Positions 33,888 to 41,022 of a DNA stretch of 41,022 nt are shown here, piece by piece. Both the position numbers and the translations under genes were made by a program. Numbering within the stretch: position 1 is the stretch's first letter; every line of letters starts with the position of its first letter. The notes beneath the pieces are model-generated. The model worked only from the letters and a program-made list of their open reading frames with translations. It was not told where the DNA came from and did no database searches. The stretch lies in assembly GCA_003049485.1 (NCBI GenBank), contig PYST01000106.1, forward strand, positions 7,173 through 48,194, read 5' to 3'. The stretch is from Ophioceras dolichostomum. Taxonomy: Eukaryota > Ascomycota > Sordariomycetes > Magnaporthales > Ophioceraceae.

Positions 33888-36585
33888 TCAGGTCTTGGTC
33901 GTGTTGTGGCTTGAGTGAATCTGCAAGGCTGCGTCAGCATATGATGACGACGATCCAAAGTAGGCAACTTGGGGACACAACAGAAGAAATAATAAGAAAA
34001 TAAGCACCGACCTCTGATATCAAGCGACGCCCAATTTCGATGGTCTCGGGGGCACCCCGCTGACGGAGCCAAAACCTGTCACTCCCCAGCCCTTCGTTAG
34101 CACAACACAGATGTAATATGTATGAGATGCTTGTCTGGGGATCCTTACGACTCCTCGGGGCTCCCATAGCCCTTGATGGACGCCAACCGGGCCTCCTCCT
34201 CAAGCGCCTCCTTCGTGATCCTGTCGCTCCCGCTCAGCGTCGCCGTAGTAGTAGCCTTCTCAGCCTCAGCCCTGCCCAACGTCTCGGCGAGGAGCTGCTT
34301 CCTCAGCGCGAAGCGCTCGGCGCGCTCCTTCTGCAGGCCGGGGCTGTCCATCTTGTCGATCGCGTAGCGCACCACCATCTGCACGACGAGGTACACGTGC
34401 TCGGCCAGCAGGATGGCCAACAGCAGCGCCCACGCCTTGATCTCCCACGGCCTGCCGTCCGGGCCCGCGCCGCCGCCGCCGCTGAAGAGGAACACAATGG
34501 CCGCGCTGGTGATGCTGCCCAGCCACGACAGGAAGCCCAGCGACGTGAGCCAGGGGCCGATCGAGTCCGTGCGCCAGGGGATGGGCCGCTGGCTGCCGAT
34601 GGCGATCTTCATGGCGTCGGACCGGGCCTCGACCCAGTTGTTGACGAAGAACGCGCAGCCCGTCAGCGGGAACGCCACCGAGAACAGCGAGAGGTAGCCG
34701 AACTGCACCACCATCTCGCGGTAGTCCGTCGCCACGTCGTAGACCTCGAGCTCGGCCTCGTTGCGGACTCGCTCGAGGAAGGCCGCCTCCTCGGGCGGGT
34801 CTTGGGCCGCCGCGGCGGAGGACCCGCCTTGCTTCGTGATCTCTTCCTGGACCTTCTCGACCGCTTTGAAGACGCGGCGCTTCGCGTATGGCACGATCAC
34901 TTCGGTAAGAAAGTTGACCACTTGCGCGGTGACGGTGAAGTAGAACATCTGCTTCGTGAGCCGGTCCGGGTTGATCTCGAACTCCTTGGTCTTGATGGCG
35001 ACGCCCTCTTTGGCGAGCTTCTGGGCCGTGACCTGGAAGATGTCCAAGTATGGCGCGAGAACCCTGCCGAAGGGCACGTAGACGAATGCGGTTAGGAATA
35101 TCGGTAAGTATGATGTGATAAAGTTGAGGACGAAGATCTTCTGCACAAATGATGATCCATGGGCTGTTCAGGGGCTTCAGTTAGTAAGGTGACAGGGAGA
35201 ACAGGGGAAATGCTTCCGTGAAGTAGGTTTCCACGCACCATCCATCGTCTCATAGTTTTCGAGGTCGGTTAACCGTTCAGCCAGGTTCGTGAGAATCGTG
35301 GTCAGGACGGGCATGATCACCGTGAGAATAACAGTTGGCAGGAAGGTCTGCCACATCCCGATGAATCAGTAATATTCCGTGTAAATATCAGAAGGGGGAC
35401 AAATGCTACGTACCAGGTACTGCTTGAAGGGTCCGTTATAGACCTCGTTGATGAAGATCTCGATGGCAAAGCATGATCCTATCAAGCTGCCAAGGATAGC
35501 GACGCACGCCAGCGCAAAGGGCACCTGCATCAACTGGCGCACAAGCCTCTTGACAGGCGAGTACACCTTGACAATCTCGCCAGTGACGGGATCCTGGGCC
35601 TCCCGCTCATGCTGGAACTGCGGGCGGGGGTGCTGGATGCGCGAGACGCCGCGCACGCCCCACTGCACGGCGAGGTCGACCTCCTTCTTCTTCCAGTACT
35701 CGAAGAACACGACGGACCAGAGGCAGTTCACCAGCGCATACAGCACCGAGAACTTGCCCAGGAGCAGCCAGGCGCCGAAGCCGAAGGCCGCCGGGAAGGC
35801 CAAGAACTTGAAGTACGCCTGCAGGAAGGCGAAGTAGAACGCCACCCGCTCGCCGAACCGGTCCCGGATGCTGTTCAGGTCGCCCTCGTCCAGCACGTAC
35901 TTGGTGCTCCACTGCTTGATCCACGCGCGGTTGAAGGCGTGGTCGTGCAGCGGGAAGACGGACGCCACGTGCTTCCACTGGCCCGTCTTGGGCGTCACGC
36001 CCGCGCCGCCCTCGTTGCGCGGCTTGGTGATGAGCAGGTAGGCCAGGCGGAGGCGCTCGGCCTCGGACACGGGCTCCTCCTCGAACAGGCTGGCGAGGTC
36101 CTTCTTGTTGGGCGCCGACGCCCGGACGCCGTAGAGCCAGTCCTGGAGCCGGTAGCGGTACACCTGGGCGTGCAGGAGCTTGTCCGACGCGATCTTGACA
36201 AAGACGAGGAGGGAGGTCTTGTCGCCGTGGCGGACCTCGGTTGCGAAGCCCACATCCGCGAGGGACTTGATTAGCTGCACGAAGGCCGCCTCCGCATTTG
36301 CTTTTTCGGCTGTGGAATGGCCAGTTTTTCCGGGAGTGTGGTTAGATCCATCTGTGAGAGCACAGAGGCAAATGAGGGAGCACAATAGTCCTTACCATTG
36401 TCAGTTGGGATTTTATAGTGAACGACATAGTCCACGCTACAGAATGTTAGCAGCTATTGTGGGCACATGCACGGTTCAGTGCGAATTATGGACGTAGGAA
36501 GGACGTAGGAAGGACGTGCAGAGCTACTCAAAGCGCCCAGCAGGAAGACATACTTGAAGTTCGATTTCGATTTTACGACCGACAT
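33888..36585 (-). CDS. TMEM16/anoctamin-family lipid scramblase (Ist2-like)
   Basis: A membrane protein of the TMEM16 family. The close fungal relatives nhTMEM16 and afTMEM16 are calcium-activated phospholipid scramblases. Seven exons (36554-36585, 36396-36436, 35414-36351, 35239-35347, 34149-35163, 34012-34075, 33888-33920) give 743 residues, matching the 735 of nhTMEM16. A cytosolic ferredoxin-like N-terminal domain (1-170) precedes about ten membrane helices. All six calcium ligands are present at the expected spacing: Asn457 and Glu461 (NFLTE), Asp520 and Glu523 (DYRE), Glu552 and Asp556 (VEARSD). Introns are 44, 117, 66, 75, 73 and 91 nt long; the 44-nt one (36352-36395) is very short. 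The last two have GCTAAC and GCTGAC branch sites, which fix the C-terminus after IEIGRRLISE. The C-terminus lacks the long basic cortical-sorting tail of yeast Ist2. An 11-bp tandem repeat lies in intron 1. Confidence 0.95.
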
Positions 36586-37507
36586 GGCAGGCAAGGATGG
36601 GCACTGCAATGCGACTCTCACGCTAGGATGAACCTCGAGCTCGGGGTGTCAGGGAGCTCTACGATTGATGCAGGACATCTAGATTTAGGATGAGGGACAT
36701 GAGATGAGGGGTTGAGAGGAGAGTCGAAGGGGATAGCAAGTAAGGCAAGAGGTTGGGTAGGCCTTTTAACTCGCAAGGCAGGCTAAGGATGAGTGGTAGT
36801 TCTGCAACAAGGCGACTAGTCTAGTAGAATGCCATAAAATGACGCCTTTCATTCGAACGTGGCTCTCGAGCAAGACCGGATTGCCAGCTCCTGTTGTCTA
36901 GCAGTCGTCTGGCTCGTGTGAGAGGGTGTGGTGCCAGACTGACCAACGTCACCGTACAGGGGGGGCTAAGCTTCCTTACCATTTCGGGTCGGACCAAAAA
37001 CAGGGATCCACACCATCCGTGCCAACCCTGCCGTCAAACCCGGTACACTCTCAAGCTTCTTCCCGTCCCTGGTTGTCTGCCTGGAAAGCTTTCCCTCTCC
37101 CCGTCGGCCAATTCCATTTTGATATTAGAAATCGTATAAATCGGTTGCGGAGTGAGAAAATACACACATTGTATTTATGGCATAGTATTCTGATGATGCA
37201 CAGGACGGGAATAGCCGCATCTCGTTAAGCCTTCGAGTTTCTCGGCCTCCGTAATTGAGGCATCATAGATATTGCACGATGCCTTATACCGAGCTTCTCA
37301 CAGACGACAAGCTTTTGAGCAACTTTGCGACGGAAACATCATAGCAACCTTATATACCTTAAGTACCTAGGTAGGTTGGTACTTTGGCCGCCTCCCATTT
37401 GTTTGTCTTCCTCCCGTTTCCAACCAGAACTGCTCTCGACCCTCTTACCCTGAGAAGAAAGGAAACAAATTATTCGAATCCGCAGTCGGCCAACTTCACA
37501 ACGAAAG
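36586..37507. other. Divergent intergenic between TMEM16 and the broken nuclease gene
   Basis: This 0.9-kb spacer holds two outward promoters. It contains a CCTAGG/TAGG element at 37365-37383. No gene was seen. Confidence 0.45.
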
Positions 37508-38789
37508 ATGCCACTCTTGACCAGCCTTAAGGGCTAAGAGGGCACAACTCCTCCTTGGTCTCTCTGGGAAGACGGAGAGATTACGGACCTCGACACTTTG
37601 CTCGAGCAATGCCGGAGCTCGATATGCGTCGCACTGGATATTGAGGGCTCCGAAGGACAAGGCACCGGCATCACCTCGGTCGGCATCGCCCTCGTATGGG
37701 ACTTCGTCGGGAAACTGAGCCAGCAGGGAATCGACTCTAGGGATCTTGAATCGATGGTTCGAGAGTACGGCATAGAGGGGCACAACTACGCGTGTGGTCG
37801 TCGCCGCGGGCATCATCGTCGCGCGAGAGGTCTTCCTGGTAATCGCTACGAGCGGTCACCGTTCGCAACAGTGCACTGGATCCCGAAAAACGAGGTCGAA
37901 AGGGCCGTGGCCGGGATTTTTGAGGGTGCGAAATCGAAATGGACAGCTCAGGGGCTAGACGGCGATCCAAGCTTTGTTCTCGTGATTTGGAGTTCAGTCA
38001 CTGAGCGCCACGCCATCACATCGACTTTCCCCGCCATTTCCGAGAGCGTATCGCACTGGGCTGATCTCGCCAAGATCGTTTCTCAGATGTCGGACGTATC
38101 TGTTCTCGCTAAGGGACACCATGCTCTCACTCGGTTTCGATGCCAAGCGTGTACAAACTCTCAACGGCCGCCACTCCCGGGGGATGGACGCGGTCCGGAC
38201 TGGCGGCAAACTGCTCTCAGTGGCCTCCATCTCCTCGGCTGCGGCAGCGTGCGGCAGAGAGGAGCTGCTGCCGATCCGCCGCCGCAGCGAACAGGAGCGT
38301 GAGGAGCGTCGATGTCGCAGACAGATCTGGACTTGCAGGCCGATTCCGTACGAGGACTTCCCGTTCACGGCCCTAGTGATGACCGAGGAGAGGCGGATGC
38401 CGCCAAGCTTGCGGTCCGGCGAGAAATTTCTCGACCACATGCGAGCCAGCCCCGGTGTCGCCGAGCCCAGAGCCGTAGCGGTGTGCCATCCGAGGAAGGA
38501 TAAACGGTTACATCAGACCAAAGCGTGGGCGTGCTTTGCCGACCAAATAGGCCTAGATCACTTCGTGGAGGAGTGGAACGGAATGGAGTTCGATGGGCAG
38601 GCTTTACGGGTTGTAGCAATGAAGGTGCCATCGAAAGCCGAAGCAATGGTGGCCAGGAGATCGGGGAGATATGAAAGAAAGCTCAAGATGAAGGCGGACG
38701 TGAGAGCCTGGAAAGAGGGCCTTCCTGAAGACAGCCACGACGGTCCCTGGCAGTGGAATCTCGAGCCTCTTCAGCTAGACTTCCTTTGA
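37508..38789 (+). pseudogene. Broken DEDDh nuclease-like gene (Gfd2/YDR514C type)
   Basis: Coding-like sequence runs from an ATG at 37508 to a TGA at 38787-38789, but not in one frame. An in-frame TAA lies at 37535-37537, nine codons after the ATG, and the frame changes by one base between about 38090 and 38121. The first frame carries ALDIEG (Asp and Glu of exonuclease motif I), preceded by a coding-like WEDGEITDL. The second frame carries GFDAKRVQTLN and GRHSRGMDAVRT, which matches the HxxxxD of motif III. Both halves fit the RNase H-like domain of fungal Gfd2/YDR514C proteins, about 410 residues in all. No intron with proper signals that keeps the GFD motif would mend the shift. It is either a decaying gene or an assembly error. 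An unseen upstream exon that bypasses the TAA is possible. Confidence 0.55.
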
Positions 38790-39513
38790 TTACACCACGC
38801 AGGCCTTCGACACTAATACCTTACCGAGGAAATCACAGGACGGTCTCCTGGGAAGATACACTACGATGGAGATTTCAGGAAGTTACGGTCACAAATGGAC
38901 CTGGGCTCTCGTCTTTTTCATCCTCGTCATCTCTACTCCTGACCTCCCTACTCGGTACGCCTTTTTCTTCCCTCTCCTAGTCGTTGCAACCGGCAAACTC
39001 CATTCACATATTGGGAATCAGTGAGATAAATACAGGTTGGGTGCTTATTTCCGCAGTTTGGACCCCCAGCCACAAAAGCAGACACTTGGTCTCCCATCAT
39101 TGTGTTGTTCGACCGGATTCCTGAACGGAACCGCCCTGGAACGGGAGGCCCTGAGACATCTTCACTTCAAATATTCTCTTCCGAGACAAACAAGAAGCCA
39201 GATCCAGCCAGCAGGGAAGCATCGATGAATCAGGCTTCCCCCCTCCACATGATGTGATACGCTGAGTTAGAAGCGTCCATAACACCTGGGAGCAGGTACT
39301 TCAGCGAATGAGGCGAGCGAGCTCGCACTGGCCTTCATAGTCCCTGATCATCGGTGGAAGCCACCATCCTTACCTACCGCCTTCTTCCTTCCCCTCCCCC
39401 ATCTCAAGCTCTTTCCACCACTTCACAACATGCTCCTGCTCATCCAATTTACCCTCTCTAGTCTCTTGGCCCTTTTCACCCTTTGGAAGCTGTTCGTCCA
39501 ACAACAATTCAAA
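38790..39513. other. Intergenic, no gene seen
   Basis: A spacer of 0.7 kb with no recognisable gene. It leads into the tRNA-like element. Confidence 0.45.
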
Positions 39514-39641
39514 GCCAGTTTGGCCGAGTGGTTATTGCGCGAGGTTGCCTCGGGCGTTGCCTACCAGGGTGAGCTAGGAAGCTTTGCTTGTTTAGCGCAC
39601 TCGTGAAGCAATTCGCGTGGGTTCGAATCCCACAATTAGCA
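39514..39641 (+). tRNA. tRNA-like gene, class II form with possible intron or pseudogene
   Basis: A perfect class-II A box (TGGCCGAGTGG, 39521-39531) and a perfect T arm (GTGGG, TTCGAAT, CCCAC) with B box GGTTCGAATCC. The acceptor arms GCCAGTT and AATTAGC pair with one mismatch and one G-T, A follows as discriminator, and TTTTTT lies at 39645-39650 for termination. The variable arm could be GAA-GCAA-TTC. The A-to-B distance of about 100 bases implies a long insert, as in intron-containing tRNAs. Aligning it to fungal Ser/Leu tRNAs puts GCC at the anticodon, which does not fit a class-II tRNA, and there are mismatches in the D and anticodon stems. It may therefore be an intron-containing tRNA that I have folded wrongly, a tRNA pseudogene, or a tRNA-derived element. 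Confidence 0.4.
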
Positions 39642-40395
39642 TTGTTTTTTCTCTCTTTTTCTTTCTAAGTTCTTTTTACCATTCTCACTTTCACTTCCTT
39701 CCGTATTGCCCGGTTGAATGTGCCTTAGTGTTTTGTGTGAGTCTGCGGGTTTGTGAATTCGGCTGTAATTTCCACGTGCTGCCGTCAGAATCATCCGTCT
39801 CCCCCCTTATGCCACCGACCTCCGTGACAGGAATCCTCCGAACTTCCAACGGGCGGAAAGCTTGCCGACGCCACACTCTGGAGCAGTCACCGAAATAGAC
39901 AATAAACATTTGGTACCGCACACGGGATACCGAAGATACCAAACACACTGCTTCGTGAGGTCTGTTACACCTTTTTCTCTGTTGATGGGCGCCGGATGGC
40001 GGACGGATCAGCCTGGTTGTCTCGTACTTGGCACAGCCCCTCTCCACCCAAGCATAACGTCACTCATTTACTTTGGTGCCCACGATTAGGACAGGCACCA
40101 ATGCTCCCCGTTTCATACATCGCATCGATCTTAGCTCAGAATTACGAGTAACCATTTTCTCCGCCTCTGTAGCGTAATTGAGATCGAGGCAAAACTGAGC
40201 CTATTCATTGTTACGGTGCACCCTGCTCACTTAAGAAAGCCCTTTCAGCAGGCGTCTCATCGAGTGCTGCCTAGGGCCATCTAGTCTTTGTAACATCAGT
40301 CCTATTTCATCCCCCAACATCTTCGCAACGGACGGAAGAGATACCAGCAAACTAACTTGCCGTGCCGGCCCGTTTCGCCAGCCTAAGGAAACAAG
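39642..40395. other. Intergenic, promoter side of the phosphoesterase gene
   Basis: A 0.75-kb spacer between the Pol III terminator and the next start codon. I see nothing else in it. Confidence 0.45.
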
Positions 40396-41007
40396 ATGGG
40401 GTTTCTTGAGCGCCTAGGCCTGAGGCGGGCAAACATGTGGGAGCCGCCCACAGCGCTGGACAAGTTTCTGCAGGGGCCAATGCACGTCCTGGTGACGATG
40501 CTCTTCAATCTCCTCCTCCGGCTCCGAGGCAGCCCTCTGGTCCCGCCCCGGGACCGCCCCGCGATCCGGGTGGTGTGCATCTCGGACACGCACGACCAGA
40601 CGGTGGACGTCCCGGACGGCGACCTGCTGATCCACGCGGGGGACCTCACCCAGGCCGGAACCGTGCAGGACATCCAGGCCCAGATCGACTGGCTCGCATC
40701 GCTGCCGCACCGCCACAAGCTCATCGTCGCGGGCAACCACGACTCGTGGTTCGACCCGGAGAGCCGCCTCGAGGTGGACAAGAAGCCGGGCGCACCGGTG
40801 CCTGACCTGAAGGGCCTGCGGTATCTGGAGGATGATCTTGTCCGCCTTGAGTTCGAGCGCCAGGGTCGTAGCCTCGCGGTGTACGGGTCGCCTCACATCC
40901 CGCAGTGCGGCGGCTCCAGCTTCGCGTTCCAGTACCCGAGGCATTTGCCTCCATGGGATCACAAGATTCCCGTAGAGACAGATATACTTATCACCCACAC
41001 CCCACCA
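40396..41007 (+). CDS. Metallophosphoesterase, first exon only (gene runs off window)
   Basis: Exon 1 of a calcineurin-like metallophosphoesterase, 204 codons. Members bind two metal ions and hydrolyse phosphate esters; the substrate is unknown. The start ATG (AACAAGATGG context) is followed by about 55 residues with a hydrophobic stretch at 29-41. The metal-binding motifs then come in family order: CISDTHD with Asp64 and His66, HAGDLT with Asp83, GNHDSW with Asn114 and His115, GSPH near 164-167, and THTPP with His201. A GTGAGT donor at 41008 falls exactly after the last codon of THTPP, where relatives continue with a Gly-His metal motif, so the rest lies in a second exon beyond the window. 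It most resembles the fungal group of MPPED-like proteins of about 300-350 residues. Confidence 0.88.
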
Positions 41008-41022
41008 GTGAGTTCACCCCCC

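Noticed and set aside
33934..34011. Read-through C-terminus of the TMEM16 protein ending in a hydrophobic stretch
   Set aside because: The stretch is T-rich and ends at a GCTGAC branch site and CAG acceptor, so it is an intron. The model continues at 33920.
38096..38147. A 52-nt intron that would mend the frameshift in the nuclease-like gene
   Set aside because: It would remove the conserved GFD segment, and its donor, branch site and acceptor are poor.

Overview
The window is nuclear DNA of a filamentous ascomycete (Pezizomycotina), most likely a Sordariomycete. The evidence is short introns (44-203 nt) with GTRNGT-like donors and CTAAC/CTGAC branch sites, Kozak contexts of the CAAAATG type, GC-rich exons, a TMEM16 scramblase close to the Nectria protein, and intergenic clusters of TAGG/CCTA with palindromic CCTAGG cores. 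The species cannot be named from sequence alone.

Layout. Bases 1-12,300 are gene-poor. The only gene I can support there is a 40-residue Cys-rich protein (6207-6329). It lies behind a TATA box and a roughly 450-nt AC-rich leader containing no ATG, and it is followed by a field of microsatellites. From 12.3 kb the window is gene-dense: Exo70 of the exocyst (minus, 2 exons), an unrecognised 194-aa protein (minus, 3 exons), a structured element with Pol III-type signals (17.65-17.84 kb), a class-III PLP aminotransferase (minus, 4 exons), the replicative helicase subunit MCM3 (plus, 3 exons, MluI box upstream), a MAK32-type PfkB kinase (minus, 2 exons, convergent with MCM3), a 980-aa protein with paired CxxC motifs and an SH3 domain (minus, 4 exons), and a TMEM16/anoctamin lipid scramblase with all six calcium ligands (minus, 7 exons). 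After these come a broken DEDDh nuclease-like gene (plus), a tRNA-like element, and the first exon of a metallophosphoesterase gene that runs off the right end.

The genes do not form a pathway. They are housekeeping genes for secretion, DNA replication, amine metabolism and membrane lipids, in ordinary fungal order. No secondary-metabolite cluster, complete transposon or virus-derived sequence was seen. The three most unusual things are the tiny Cys-rich gene with its ATG-free leader in a 12-kb gene desert, the Pol III-like structured element, and the palindromic TAGG/CCTA clusters close to the 3' ends of several genes. Exon boundaries were built by hand from splice signals and reading-frame continuity. 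All multi-exon models close to whole codons.
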